A stretch of 64,000 bases of DNA. Source: Polynucleobacter sp. MG-6-Vaara-E2. GTDB lineage: Bacteria > Pseudomonadota > Gammaproteobacteria > Burkholderiales > Burkholderiaceae. A model generated the notes under the pieces. The model was not told the origin of the DNA. It saw nothing but the letters and a program-made list of their open reading frames with translations, and searched no databases. Positions 35,501 through 43,548 of the stretch are shown here, one piece after another. How positions within the stretch are numbered: the stretch's first letter is position 1; the number at the start of each line of letters is the position of its first letter. The translations under genes and the position numbers were made by a program. Location of the stretch: contig NZ_CP061303.1 in assembly GCF_018687695.1 (NCBI RefSeq), forward strand, positions 620,001-684,000, read 5' to 3'.

Positions 35501-36107
35501 CCCAGAAGGCGCTGTTGAAGATTTCGTATTGGAGTGGAGCCCCGCACAAGAAAGTCACACGCAATTACTGCGCGATATCGAGGGTGGTGTCACTGTAGAA
35601 GTTTTTGTAGGTGAGGATGATCAATCGACTGAGCCTGATCCAGAGATTTTGGAAGAGGGGACGCACTTTCATAAATTGCTTGAACTCCTTACGCCAGACT
35701 CTAGTGATCAAATTAAACCTGCGATGCCAAGCGAACAAGAGCTCATAAATTGGCTGGCTATCGATCAAGCGCATGCTCAGAAATTGCTGGAGCGCACTAA
35801 AAAGGTTTTAGAGTCTCCAGAACTTAAGCCGTATCTCACTTCTGGTCAGTGGATAGCTGCATGGAATGAATTGGATATCGCGAGCAAAGAAGGCAAGAGC
35901 TATCGTATGGATCGTTTGGTCGAGTTAGATGACCATATTGCTATCATCGATTACAAGCTCACCATTCCAGAAGTTGACAGTGAGAAATACGAAAAATATC
36001 TCAAGCAACTTCAAAACTACCAAGCCGAGCTCAGTCGGATTCGAGGAGACAAGCCCAATAAGGCTTATTTGATCTCCTCAGAAGGCAAAATTCACGAAAT
36101 TGGCTAA
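32565..36107 (+). CDS. addA: AddA-like UvrD-family helicase/nuclease
   Basis: A 1180-residue superfamily 1A helicase with a C-terminal nuclease. Motifs in order: Walker A CAGSGKT at 31-37, LTFTRKAAQEMRDR, Walker B DEFQDTNPLQW, GDPKQSIYRFRRAD, MTIHGAKGLE near 845, VAMTRARQGLW, and the nuclease motif IAIIDYKLT near 1130. An acidic stretch (DDDETPDEGDVD) precedes the second helicase half. The GTG start at 32565 overlaps the AddB-like stop. The order and size match AddAB double-strand-break repair complexes of Burkholderiales. Confidence 0.9.
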   Translation: MSDQLNLPPEKQPYSEKLACDPQRSVIVSACAGSGKTWLLVARMVRLLLDDVKPQEILALTFTRKAAQEMRDRLYGLLEQFSKSDDVALMKELTSRGMGPEQAEKSLPKARALYEQVLANPQPIVIDTFHGWFGRLLGAAPVSLGIQPGFKLREDSKRLQEECLDDWWGDLTPELKAHYDVLLKHLGSHETQKLLMGRGSLFKQRGAWTFFAKDCKQSGKSPIERLKQTLHKLNLPNPLLAQWNAPNALADLEFLEWSLSNSSANDQKLVPHLLPAIACKKRDGDVMDIAVTLQNVFLTKDPVKYRAGNDSALSALQTFLTNAGKADRIAECIAIKQAWGHAFEDYLQWQAEQDAFAINEAWFALNQSMMAHANAAKENMRVRDFDDLEIGVSMLMGDSANAAYLQSRLDAKYKQILVDEFQDTNPLQWQILRAWLAGYSDGDEKPKVFIVGDPKQSIYRFRRADPRLFVSARQFLHQNLGAAYIEQDKTRRNAKQINTAVNKIFRGEQIPPEYPYTEQETLWTSPLDQIPAEAYAKEGEIYLLPLIPYAEKLEKVRQGSAFDKAIADSSETVAALQRQQEGELVARLIKEMIATRKVADKEGGKEIWREARASDFLLLVKRRKFLPQYERALREADLAYESSRLGGLLNTLEIDDLIALLTALVTPRHDLPLAQVLRSPIFGFSEKQMQRLAIAMTSGQYRSWWDALQDSQDANTQVAARYLKHWHLLGERLPVHDLLDRIYQEGDVRLKYAAVYQDIDRPQVLANLDAFLEVALNQDGGQYPSLSRFIQEINIKRRGDDDETPDEGDVDAASDDSLVDIDEESEMSEEDRHKRVRLMTIHGAKGLESPFVIMLDANNTDTNIDYSGVLIDWSPEEESPSHLSLFTSKTLTSPRVDINKEEKRIGENENWNLLYVAMTRARQGLWISGDAQKPTKNHPDGLDKTSWYGKAHAAGLPIYQVTQELVNKAKDSKVKSKIAPEGAVEDFVLEWSPAQESHTQLLRDIEGGVTVEVFVGEDDQSTEPDPEILEEGTHFHKLLELLTPDSSDQIKPAMPSEQELINWLAIDQAHAQKLLERTKKVLESPELKPYLTSGQWIAAWNELDIASKEGKSYRMDRLVELDDHIAIIDYKLTIPEVDSEKYEKYLKQLQNYQAELSRIRGDKPNKAYLISSEGKIHEIG

Positions 36108-36216
36108 TCTAGGCCAGCCTTGAATTCCCCCTAAAAGCCCCCATATAACTAGGGAATAGCAAAAATACCTAAACTGGTGATAATAAAAATCGTAGTGAAA
36201 TATCCTATAAGGAGTC

Positions 36217-37035
36217 ATGATGAAGATGCGCAATGTACTGAAGTTGTTTGTTGGCGTTGTTGCCAGCACGCTATTGCTCACTAGCAATCTTGCTTTAGCA
36301 GAAGCAACTTTGCCTGAGGTTTCTCAAGCCATTCAATCTGGCCAGTTGGCTAAAGCCGATGCCATGATGAAAGAAGTTTTGCAGAATCATCCTAATAGTG
36401 CCAAAGCACATTACATTGCTTCTGAGCTCTACTTAAAGGAAGGTAAGTTAGATGCGGCAAGGAGTGCATTTGTGCAAGCGGAGAACTTAGCGCCAGGCTT
36501 GCCTTTTGCTCAACCAGAATCTGTACAACGATTACAGGCTCAGTTACGAGCTGGTAGTGTGCCTGCGCATGCCAATGCGGGTGCAGGATCAATCTTTAGT
36601 AGCCCATTGTTTTGGATCTTGATTGCAATCTTGGTTGCGGGCGTGGTCTTCTTCATGAGAAAGCGCCCAGGCCCAGTTCAGGTCTATAACGCACCAACAG
36701 CTAATGGCCCGTATTCTGGAATGCCGGGGGCTCCTGGAGCTTATCCCCCTGGTTATCCTGGTGCACCAGCATCAGGCATGGGTAGTGGCTTGATGGGCAG
36801 TTTGGCAACTGGCGCAGCATTAGGTGCTGGCATGGTTGCGGGTGAGGCCTTGGCAAGTCATCTTATGGGTGGCAGTCAACATACAAATCCAAACATCAAT
36901 AATGACTTTAACCAAGTGGGTGGTCCTGCACCCGATGCGCCTAACTTTGGTGTGAATGATGCAAGCTCTTGGGATGATGCGAGCTCAAGCTCTTGGGATG
37001 ACAGTGGTGGCGGTGGTTTTATGGATGATGTCTGA
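36217..37035 (+). CDS. exported TPR-containing membrane protein with low-complexity tail
   Basis: A 272-residue protein with a Sec signal peptide (cleavage near ALAEA, residue 28). Residues 30-100 look like two TPR units (Q-A-I-Q-S-G-Q-L-A-K-A-D-A-M-M, then H-Y-I-A-S-E-L-Y-L-K-E-G-K-L-D-A-A). A single membrane helix lies at 128-145, followed by a Pro/Gly-rich region, a Gly/Ala-rich second hydrophobic segment (190-215), and a Ser/Trp/Asp-rich end (SSWDD repeated). Start ATGATG has an AAGGAG box. The function is unknown; a scaffold in the envelope is plausible. Confidence 0.7.
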   Translation: MMKMRNVLKLFVGVVASTLLLTSNLALAEATLPEVSQAIQSGQLAKADAMMKEVLQNHPNSAKAHYIASELYLKEGKLDAARSAFVQAENLAPGLPFAQPESVQRLQAQLRAGSVPAHANAGAGSIFSSPLFWILIAILVAGVVFFMRKRPGPVQVYNAPTANGPYSGMPGAPGAYPPGYPGAPASGMGSGLMGSLATGAALGAGMVAGEALASHLMGGSQHTNPNINNDFNQVGGPAPDAPNFGVNDASSWDDASSSSWDDSGGGGFMDDV

Positions 37036-37085
37036 TCGAGTAAGCCAGAAGCTAAAATAAATTAATACAGAAAGTAAAAGTCTTT

Positions 37086-37589
37086 ATGGCAATGTCAATG
37101 TACCAAGCATCAATTCCGCAATTTACTAAGATGCTAAGCAATCTTTCGAATATTCTGAAAAAGGGTGAAGAGTTTGCTAAGGCCAAGAATATTGATGACA
37201 CAGTATTAGTCGGTAGTCGTCTTGCTGCTGATATGTTCCCACTCGCAAAGCAAGTACAGATTGCCTGTGACCAAGTCAAAAACGGCATGGCACGTTTGGC
37301 TGGCGTAGAGCCACCCAAGTTTGATGACAATGAATCTACATTTACAGAACTGCAAGAGCGCATTGCTAAAACGATTGCCTTTGCTAAGAGCATTAAGCCC
37401 GAACAGGTTGATGGCACTGAAGCCAAAGAGATTAAGTTCTCGATTAGAGAATGGAACTTTGAGTTTGTGGGCGATCAATACTTAATGACTTGGATCATTC
37501 CAAACTTTTACTTTCATGTGACTACTGCCTATAACATCCTGCGCCACAACGGGGTAGAGATTGGCAAGTCAGACTTCCTAGGGAGTTAG
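37086..37589 (+). CDS. DUF1993 family protein
   Basis: A 167-residue cytoplasmic protein of the DUF1993 family, which has a DinB-like four-helix fold. The start (MYQASIPQFTKMLSNLSNIL), the R-L-A-A-D-M-F-P-L-A-K-Q-V-Q segment near 46-60, and the C-terminal NFYFHVTTAYNILRHNGVEIGK are characteristic. Members are small, often single-copy, and have no assigned reaction. It stands alone, 50 bases after the TPR gene. Confidence 0.85.
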   Translation: MAMSMYQASIPQFTKMLSNLSNILKKGEEFAKAKNIDDTVLVGSRLAADMFPLAKQVQIACDQVKNGMARLAGVEPPKFDDNESTFTELQERIAKTIAFAKSIKPEQVDGTEAKEIKFSIREWNFEFVGDQYLMTWIIPNFYFHVTTAYNILRHNGVEIGKSDFLGS

Positions 37590-37887
37590 GTGGCCATTAC
37601 AATGGCGCCATGGAATATTTTTCTGAAATCATTGAGTCAATAAACCCTTGGATTTTCCGAGTTAGCGTTTACCTCTCTAATGCATTTCTGGATGACCCTG
37701 CCATTCTGGCATTCATGTTTTGCTAGCCCCCTCTAGATACTGTCAATTTCGCCTTGCACACAAAATGTGCCATGCCTTGTGCAGATGACATCATTTTTTG
37801 GTAGGCTTAGGTAATTCACCATCTTAGTTGGGTTTCTGTCTCGTTGCTCCGAGATTGAGCTCATCAACAGGAAAAGAGATTTAGGGT

Positions 37888-38424
37888 ATGACTGAGGGCA
37901 TATTGATCGGAGGCTTAGTGATTTTGGGCGGCTTAGTTGCCAGCTATATGAAGACACATCCTTTTTATAGCCACAAAACTCAAAAATACAAAGAGAACTA
38001 TCAAAGAAAGTTACAAGACATCCTTTCACATACTTACGACTCAACAGACGCCTATTGGCTATCACGCGCGATTGCTGATAATATTTTTGATTTTGGTACA
38101 AGGACGTATCGCGATTACCATGTTGAGCGCTATGAAAAGAGAGCGAAATCAGAAAGACCACATCTTTTTGAGATGCATGTTGAAGAGCCGAGAATTTTGT
38201 GTGAACGCTTAACGGAGCGTGCCATTGAGTTAAAGGTTCCGATTGGCGCCTTTAGTATGCATATGCGCTATCTCTGGCAGGAGTATCTAGTACCCGTTGG
38301 TCGCTTGACTCCAGCATCGGTTGATCGTTTGCCTGGCTCAAGCCTTTATGCGACTGAGTTAAAGAACTTGCCCGTCTCCCAAGAGGATATGCAAATCTTT
38401 ATGCACAAAACAGGACAAGCTTAA
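37888..38424 (+). CDS. membrane-anchored hypothetical protein
   Basis: A 178-residue protein of no family I recognise. A single N-terminal membrane helix (residues 4-19, GILIGGLVILGGLVAS) is followed by a basic and aromatic soluble region with many Tyr and Arg (for example HTYDSTDAYWLSRAIADNIFDFGTRTYRDYH) and a fairly neutral C-terminus. The soluble part is probably cytoplasmic. It is followed by about 230 bases leading to the SOS-controlled umuDC operon. Confidence 0.6.
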   Translation: MTEGILIGGLVILGGLVASYMKTHPFYSHKTQKYKENYQRKLQDILSHTYDSTDAYWLSRAIADNIFDFGTRTYRDYHVERYEKRAKSERPHLFEMHVEEPRILCERLTERAIELKVPIGAFSMHMRYLWQEYLVPVGRLTPASVDRLPGSSLYATELKNLPVSQEDMQIFMHKTGQA

Positions 38425-38626
38425 ACAGCTTCCTTTGTCTCCCCCACCGTAATCGGTGGTATCGGAATGTTGGTAAATTGCTAGACCCATTATGGGGGCG
38501 CTTCCTCGGAAAAAGAGACCCTAGCGCTTGGGTTTATTTGTAGATTGGCCTCGCTAGAAACTCTCAAAACACCCCTCTAAAGCATCAAAACAACAAAATC
38601 AGCCTCATTTTTGCGGTTTTTACATA

Positions 38627-38646
38627 TACTGTATAAACATACAGTA
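38627..38646. promoter_or_regulatory. LexA (SOS) box for umuDC
   Basis: TACTGTATAAACATACAGTA is a near-perfect match to the E. coli LexA consensus, with the complete CTG-N10-CAG core. It lies only five bases before the umuD start codon and would cover the -10 region (TATAAA at 38632). LexA bound here should fully block the operon until DNA damage. Confidence 0.92.
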
Positions 38647-38651
38647 TATTA

Positions 38652-39155
38652 ATGACTATGACGCAAGAAATAATCACCCCAAAAGTAACCTTAAGTCAGG
38701 CACCACAAGCCTTGGCGGGTCATTTTGCCGCCTATGAGCTCAAGCTTCTGAGTCACCGGATTTCAGCGGGATTTCCCAGTCCGGCAGCAGATTACGCTGA
38801 GGATGGCCTTGATTTAAATCATTACCTCGTCCAAAACAAGCCAGCAACATTCATGTTTACCGTGAAGGGGGATTCGATGCTGGGCGCGGGTATTTGTGAT
38901 GGCGATAAAGTGGTTGTCGACAAAGCTCTTAAGCCAAAACATAAAGACATCGTTGTGGCTGTAGTCGATGGTGAGTACACCATCAAACGCCTCTACCAAT
39001 TACGTGGTCGTATTGAGCTGCAGCCAGAAAACCCAAGCTATCAGCCGATCACTTTTAGTGAGGGTAGCGAACTGCAAATTTGGGGTGTTGTCGTTGGCGT
39101 GGTGCGTAAGTACAGCAATGCGAGTAGCAGATATAACAAAGGTGGCAAGCAATGA
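38652..39155 (+). CDS. umuD: UmuD-like LexA-family self-cleaving protein
   Basis: A 167-residue S24-family protease that becomes the active subunit of DNA polymerase V after RecA-stimulated self-cleavage. The expected cleavage site Ala39-Gly40 is in HRISAGFPSP, the catalytic Ser75 in VKGDSMLGAGI, and the catalytic Lys112 in YTIKRLYQL. The protein is a little longer than E. coli UmuD (139). There is no ribosome binding site before ATG 38652, and the SOS box nearly touches the start; translation from a very short leader, or from ATG 38658, is possible. It overlaps umuC by four bases. Confidence 0.93.
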   Translation: MTMTQEIITPKVTLSQAPQALAGHFAAYELKLLSHRISAGFPSPAADYAEDGLDLNHYLVQNKPATFMFTVKGDSMLGAGICDGDKVVVDKALKPKHKDIVVAVVDGEYTIKRLYQLRGRIELQPENPSYQPITFSEGSELQIWGVVVGVVRKYSNASSRYNKGGKQ

Positions 39156-40462
39156 GCGCTTATTTAGCATCAAACTCATTGTTCGCTTTGGTTGATGTAA
39201 ATAACTTTTACGTTTCTTGCGAGCGAGTATTTCAGCCTAAGCTAGAAGAAGTGCCGATGGTGGTGCTATCAAATAATGATGGTTGTGCAGTCGCGCGTAG
39301 TGCTGAAGTCAAAGCGCTAGGTGTAAAAATGGGTACGCCATGGTTTCAGATGGAAGCACTTGCCAGAAAGCATGGCATTCAGGCTTACTCATCAAACTAC
39401 ACTTTATATGGCGATATGAGTAACCGTGTAGTTCAGGTATTGCGCGGCTTCACACCTAATTTAGAGGTCTACAGCATTGATGAGAGCTTTCTGCAAATCG
39501 AGACCGTCTTAAAGCAATATCAAAACGCGATCGAGCTAGGCCAGGGTATCAAACGACAAGTCAAAGATACAACGGGTTTGCCAGTATGTGTAGGTATTGG
39601 TGCGAGCAAAACCCTGGCAAAGCTAGCCAATCACTTAGCTAAAAAACATAAACAGTTCTCTGGTGTATGCGATGTCAGTGCCATGAGTAAAGAAGAGCTC
39701 TATCAGTGGATGAGCGAGACAGAAGTAGGTGAGGTATGGGGGGTTGGCAGACAAATTGCCAAGAAACTCAAAGCGCAAGATATTCATAGTGTGTTTGATC
39801 TCTTGCAAGCTTCACCACAAGTGATGCGTCAACAGTTTGGTGTAGTGATGGAGCGCCTCTGCTATGAGCTTCGCGGCACCTCTTGCTTAAAGTTGGAAGA
39901 AGTCGCGCCTGCTAAACAACAAATCATTGCCTCACGTAGTTTTGGTAAGTTGGTAACCAGCCAGGCAGAGCTTGCTCAATCGGTTGCTACTCATGTAGCG
40001 CGGGCTGCAGAGAAGCTCAGAAGCCAAGATAGTGTGACAGGTGCATTGACAGTCTTTATTCAAACAAACCCGTTTAAGCAGCATGAGCCACAGTATCACC
40101 AAAGCATCACTATTCCGCTGACCAATGCAAGCGATAACACGCTGACATTAACCAATGCAGCTTTAGCGGGTCTCAAACAAATTTATCAACCGAACTTTCG
40201 TTACAAGAAGGCGGGGGTCATTCTCAATCTCATTAGTGATAAGCCAACGATTCAGCAATCCCTCTTTGAGGATGTCGAAAGCAAAGGCAAGTCAGCCAGT
40301 CTCATGAAAGTGGTTGATCAGATCAATACACGTTTTGGGAATACTGCAATCAGATCGGCAGCTGCTGGCACAAACACTACTAAAGAAGTCTGGCAAATGA
40401 GATCAAACAATAAATCACCGAACTACACCACGAAGTGGGATGAATTACCGGTGGCTAGATAG
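39152..40462 (+). CDS. umuC: DNA polymerase V catalytic subunit
   Basis: A 436-residue Y-family translesion DNA polymerase. Catalytic acids are in ALVDVNNFYVSCERVF near 11-26 and YSIDESFL near 106-113; V-G-I-G-A-S-K-T-L-A-K-L-A-N-H is near 150, and the little-finger domain follows in the C-terminal half. It copies damaged DNA as UmuD'2C. The ATG overlaps the umuD stop (ATGA), so the genes are coupled and both fall under the SOS box. A hairpin downstream may end the transcript. Confidence 0.95.
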   Translation: MSAYLASNSLFALVDVNNFYVSCERVFQPKLEEVPMVVLSNNDGCAVARSAEVKALGVKMGTPWFQMEALARKHGIQAYSSNYTLYGDMSNRVVQVLRGFTPNLEVYSIDESFLQIETVLKQYQNAIELGQGIKRQVKDTTGLPVCVGIGASKTLAKLANHLAKKHKQFSGVCDVSAMSKEELYQWMSETEVGEVWGVGRQIAKKLKAQDIHSVFDLLQASPQVMRQQFGVVMERLCYELRGTSCLKLEEVAPAKQQIIASRSFGKLVTSQAELAQSVATHVARAAEKLRSQDSVTGALTVFIQTNPFKQHEPQYHQSITIPLTNASDNTLTLTNAALAGLKQIYQPNFRYKKAGVILNLISDKPTIQQSLFEDVESKGKSASLMKVVDQINTRFGNTAIRSAAAGTNTTKEVWQMRSNNKSPNYTTKWDELPVAR

Positions 40463-40516
40463 GTCGAGGCATCAAGAAACGCATGAAAACAACACCGATA
40501 AACACTATTTTTAACT

Positions 40517-40537
40517 AGCTCATTTCATGAGCTTTTG
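40517..40537 (+). terminator. terminator-like hairpin after umuC
   Basis: AGCTCAT-TTC-ATGAGCT is followed by a short T4 run. The stem is a perfect seven base pairs, but the T tract is short, so termination may be partial. Confidence 0.5.
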
Positions 40538-40600
40538 ACCCACTAACCTTATATACATAGCAGTAAGTAAAACAAGCAAACCCACTATAGGAGCAAACAA

Positions 40601-40732
40601 ATGGACTTATTAAATAACTTTAACGGCATCTCATTGGCGGCTGTCATGATTTTGTCTTATTGCGCCGTGTTGAAAAACACTAAGCGTCATGAAAGTGCCA
40701 CAAAACAGGCATTTAATCGCAGTTCCTATTAA
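40601..40732 (+). CDS. small putative membrane protein (43 aa)
   Basis: A 43-residue open frame starting at ATG 40601 with an AGGAG box seven bases upstream. It encodes a polar start (MDLLNNFNG), one hydrophobic segment (residues 10-25, ISLAAVMILSYCAVL) and a basic tail (KNTKRHESATKQ). The good ribosome binding site and the single-helix plus positive tail suggest a real small inner-membrane protein. No family is recognised. Confidence 0.5.
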   Translation: MDLLNNFNGISLAAVMILSYCAVLKNTKRHESATKQAFNRSSY

Positions 40733-40774
40733 GGGAATAGTTGAAAAAATAATAGTTGTAGCAGGTTTTTTTGG

Positions 40775-40806
40775 GGGAATAAGGAAATCACGGACTCCTT
40801 ATTCCC
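40775..40806. repeat. perfect 11-bp inverted repeat (hairpin)
   Basis: GGGAATAAGGA and TCCTTATTCCC are separated by ten bases. An outer GCAGG (40761) / CCTGC (40820) pair could extend the structure. It lies between the 43-aa gene and the convergent 56-aa gene and lacks a clean T tract, so it may be an RNA structure and not a standard terminator. Confidence 0.6.
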
Positions 40807-40842
40807 TAATTCTTTTGGGCCTGCCAAGTGGATGCTACTACA

Positions 40843-41013
40843 TCAAAAATCAAAGTCACAATCGTCATCAAAAAAACGATATTCCAATTGAATATCTTTG
40901 CGGAGCTTGTGCTGCCAATGCAAGCGATCTTTTAAAACTTCGTACTTAATGGTATCGGCATACTCATTAAAGTAGTCATCATCTTCAGCGTGATAGTGGT
41001 GAATCCGCATCAT
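40843..41013 (-). CDS. small acidic His-rich protein (56 aa)
   Basis: A 56-residue reverse-strand frame with a strong AGGAGG box directly before ATGATG (starts 41013 or 41010). The protein is very acidic at both ends (A-E-D-D-D-Y near residue 9-14; D-D-D-C-D-F-D-F at the end), has a His cluster I-H-H-Y-H near 4-8, and a basic middle (L-R-K-D). The L-R-K-D-I-Q-L-E-Y-R segment resembles L-K-K-I-K-V-E-Y-R in the 59-aa gene at 52226, so the two may be paralogues. Soluble; function unknown. Confidence 0.6.
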   Translation of the reverse strand: MMRIHHYHAEDDDYFNEYADTIKYEVLKDRLHWQHKLRKDIQLEYRFFDDDCDFDF

Positions 41014-41457
41014 TACCTCCTGGCTTAGTTAGGTTTTTGACCCAAAGACTGAGGAGCAATCTAATTCAAGCGGTAAACAAGTAAGTATTTCGCTCCACAG
41101 ATCTAATGCTTGTGCGAAGTCTGAGGAATTTGAGATGACATGTCTATCAAAGGGAGGGACTTTTTTTCACAAAGCCTAAAATTATTGCTAAAAAACGACA
41201 GCTGTGAATATGAAATCCTCAATGCCGATCTGTTCGTAATGAGTGCTAATAGTAAGTGCGGTAAATTTAAAAAGCGGAATGTAAACAGGGGACTGCCGAT
41301 TGGTAATTTCCCAAGGTTATTCTTTGATGCTTACGCCTAAAATGAGGCATAGCGAAGCTCTTAAGGGGTGGATGCTGAAAACCTCTAGTAAGCCGGCAAG
41401 AGGAGAGGATAATCATTTATTCAATGTAAATAAAGACGTTACTAGAGTTTAGTATTC
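41014..41457. other. 444-base intergenic stretch
   Basis: No convincing gene is seen. A 66-codon plus-strand frame (41140-41340) lacks a properly spaced ribosome binding site and has unusual composition. No hairpin or known regulatory site was recognised. The upstream signals of the 56-aa gene (minus) and of the membrane protein gene at 41458 (plus) must lie here. Confidence 0.5.
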
Positions 41458-42162
41458 ATGCCATTTTTTGAAATCATCGCTACCGTAATCATTGCGCTAT
41501 TGCTCATTAGAGTAGGCGCCCATCTATGGTACAAATATCCTCGATATCATCAATGGCTTGCGGTGATATACGGCGTTCCTGTTATTGCTTTTATTTTGTA
41601 TTGGGTAGTCCAACCCTTGGAGACCTACTTACAAAGGCCTGCAAGGCAAATTTCTCAAGAAGTTGTGGTGAGTATGGATGGGATGGCCTTAGAGCAGAAT
41701 TTTTCAGATCTCAAAAAGCATAATTTCCTGACCCGCATGAAGTCTAGTCCATATCCAGGTATATCGGTATACAACGTTAGTAAGAAGCGTATGGAATTGA
41801 CCACCAATTACGCGGATGTGGATGATAAAAGTTTGACAGTCAAGGCTATCACCCACTTGTGTCCTACAGTACACAACCCAATGCGTAGCCCAGTGTTATT
41901 AAATGGCATTAGCTGTGCAGATAGTGAGCAGACTTTGATCAATCAATATCAGAAGACGCCTTTTAGAATTTCTTGTTGGGCTGGTAAGCAAAATACGGGT
42001 GTCTTCACTAAAGTTCGTATCTACGATTTCCCAGGGCTTAATTTGCGTTATCGAATTTTTAATCGGCGGATTCTGTCTATGCAAGTTGCCAGTCCTGAGT
42101 ACCTGAGAAAAATTGATCAAGGGAATTGGGAAAACTGTCCTGAAGACGCCAATAAAAAATAG
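41458..42162 (+). CDS. hypothetical membrane protein
   Basis: A 234-residue protein with two N-terminal membrane helices (about 4-22 and 36-54) and a soluble C-terminal domain from residue 60. The soluble part has no recognised motif; four Cys lie at about residues 138, 152, 178 and 228, so disulfides are possible if it faces the periplasm. It is about 30 bases before the cysteine-cluster gene. I do not recognise a family. Confidence 0.6.
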   Translation: MPFFEIIATVIIALLLIRVGAHLWYKYPRYHQWLAVIYGVPVIAFILYWVVQPLETYLQRPARQISQEVVVSMDGMALEQNFSDLKKHNFLTRMKSSPYPGISVYNVSKKRMELTTNYADVDDKSLTVKAITHLCPTVHNPMRSPVLLNGISCADSEQTLINQYQKTPFRISCWAGKQNTGVFTKVRIYDFPGLNLRYRIFNRRILSMQVASPEYLRKIDQGNWENCPEDANKK

Positions 42163-42195
42163 TCAGCCAGGCTTAGGGGATTGGGATTGGGGCCT

Positions 42196-42546
42196 ATGGT
42201 GATTGGCGTAGAGAAAAATCCGTGTTTTGAATGCGGCATGTGCTGCCAACATTTACGAGTCAGTTTTTACCATGGAGAAATTGAGGGGAATGGCGCTGGT
42301 ACAGTGCCAGCAGAACTCACGACGAAAGTTTCAGCTCATCTAGTCTGCATGAAAGGGACAGAAAAGGGTGGGGCACCCTGTGTTGCGCTCAGGTATACAG
42401 CAGAAGAAGGCTATCGCTGCTCAATCTACGAACAGCGTTCTAGTACTTGCCGAAATTTTAATATCCTCAATGAGGATGGAACACCCAACCCTAAATGTCA
42501 GGAGCTACAAGAGCTTGCTAAGAAGCGACGTCAAGTCGCGACTTAA
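42196..42546 (+). CDS. YkgJ-type cysteine-cluster protein
   Basis: A 116-residue protein of the YkgJ/CxxCxxCC family, thought to bind zinc or an iron-sulfur cluster. The first cluster is C-F-E-C-G-M-C-C near residues 10-17; further Cys are at L-V-C-M-K, A-P-C-V-A, Y-R-C-S-I-Y and S-T-C-R-N-F, the usual Y-x-x-R-x-x-x-C-R-x-F ending. ATG at 42196 has a GGGG stretch upstream and is preferred over TTG at 42181. The end overlaps the convergent Bug receptor gene by four bases. Confidence 0.82.
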   Translation: MVIGVEKNPCFECGMCCQHLRVSFYHGEIEGNGAGTVPAELTTKVSAHLVCMKGTEKGGAPCVALRYTAEEGYRCSIYEQRSSTCRNFNILNEDGTPNPKCQELQELAKKRRQVAT

Positions 42547-43505
42547 CGAAGATTCAAACTCTTCGCAATTTGACTAAATGCAGCATATTCTTGATCAAGT
42601 TTGTTTTGTAGCTCCTTGCCGGTGAGTACTGCTGAAGATTCACCCACCTCATCTAGGTAGCGCAAGGTATCTGGCTCTTTCATTGCTTGGCTATACGCCT
42701 TGGCGATTTGATGAATGCGTTCAGGCTTCGTACCCTTTGGTGCTAAGACAATTCTCCAGAGCAAAGTTTCTTCTTTAGCAAGGCCAATATCCTTCAAAGA
42801 GCTTGCATTGGGAAACTGCGCATTGCGATTGGCAGAAGAGACTAGCAAGCATTTCGCTTTACCAACATTGGCATGCTGAATGACTGGTGGAATGGAGCCA
42901 ACATAAATATCAATTTGGTTTGATAAGAAACCAATAATGGTTTCGCCAGCACCTTTATAAGGAACGTCTACCGCTTGAATATTTTGTGGTCTAAAAATAC
43001 GCTCTGTCGCTAATTGAGCGGGGCCACCAAGACCATCGGTGCCATAGGTATATTTCTTGGGATTCTTACGCAACTCTTCCATAAAAGACTTGCCATCATT
43101 AGCGGGGAAGTCAGGATGAACGCAGAAGATATAGGGTGCAGTAGAGAGCTGCACAACTGGAATATAGTCGCTCGGAGTGTATGGTACTTTGCTCGTTTGT
43201 GGAACTACAGTAACTGGTGATGGCCATACACCAGCTAATGTGTATCCATCGGGGGCGGAGTTCACCACCTGAGCAAGACCAATCGTGCCGCCTGCCCCAG
43301 GTACGTTCTGAATGCTAATTGGACCACCAATAAAACGTTGCGCATCTTTTGAGGCTACTCTAAAGAGGGCATCAGTACCACCGCCAGGTGCAGTAGGCAC
43401 AATCAATTTAGTCACGGTCTGGGCGGATGCGGATCCACCTAATAAAGAGATGATCCCCAGAAAGAGTAGACCTCTATTAAATTGTTGTGTGAATGTGTGA
43501 CGCAT
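42543..43505 (-). CDS. Bug/TctC-type tripartite tricarboxylate receptor protein
   Basis: A 320-residue periplasmic receptor with a Sec signal peptide (core LLFLGIISLLGG, cleavage near ASAQ, residue 29). Family motifs are present but divergent: TKLIVPTAPGGGTDALFR, IQNVPGAGGTIG, PDGYTLAG, and VDVPYKGAGETI. The usual E-N-K-x-G is Q-N-V-P-G here. It is 43 bases downstream of the amidohydrolase gene on the same strand, suggesting the receptor binds that enzyme's substrate or precursor. Confidence 0.9.
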   Translation of the reverse strand: MRHTFTQQFNRGLLFLGIISLLGGSASAQTVTKLIVPTAPGGGTDALFRVASKDAQRFIGGPISIQNVPGAGGTIGLAQVVNSAPDGYTLAGVWPSPVTVVPQTSKVPYTPSDYIPVVQLSTAPYIFCVHPDFPANDGKSFMEELRKNPKKYTYGTDGLGGPAQLATERIFRPQNIQAVDVPYKGAGETIIGFLSNQIDIYVGSIPPVIQHANVGKAKCLLVSSANRNAQFPNASSLKDIGLAKEETLLWRIVLAPKGTKPERIHQIAKAYSQAMKEPDTLRYLDEVGESSAVLTGKELQNKLDQEYAAFSQIAKSLNLR

Positions 43506-43548
43506 ATTAGTACCTTAGATAAAAAAGAGCCATTAAAAAATTAAAACG

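Noticed and set aside
37610..37726. 38-codon frame after the DUF1993 gene
   Set aside because: No ribosome binding site at a usable distance and no conserved pattern.
41140..41340. 66-codon plus-strand frame
   Set aside because: No properly spaced ribosome site, and a composition unlike nearby proteins; I found no support beyond being open.
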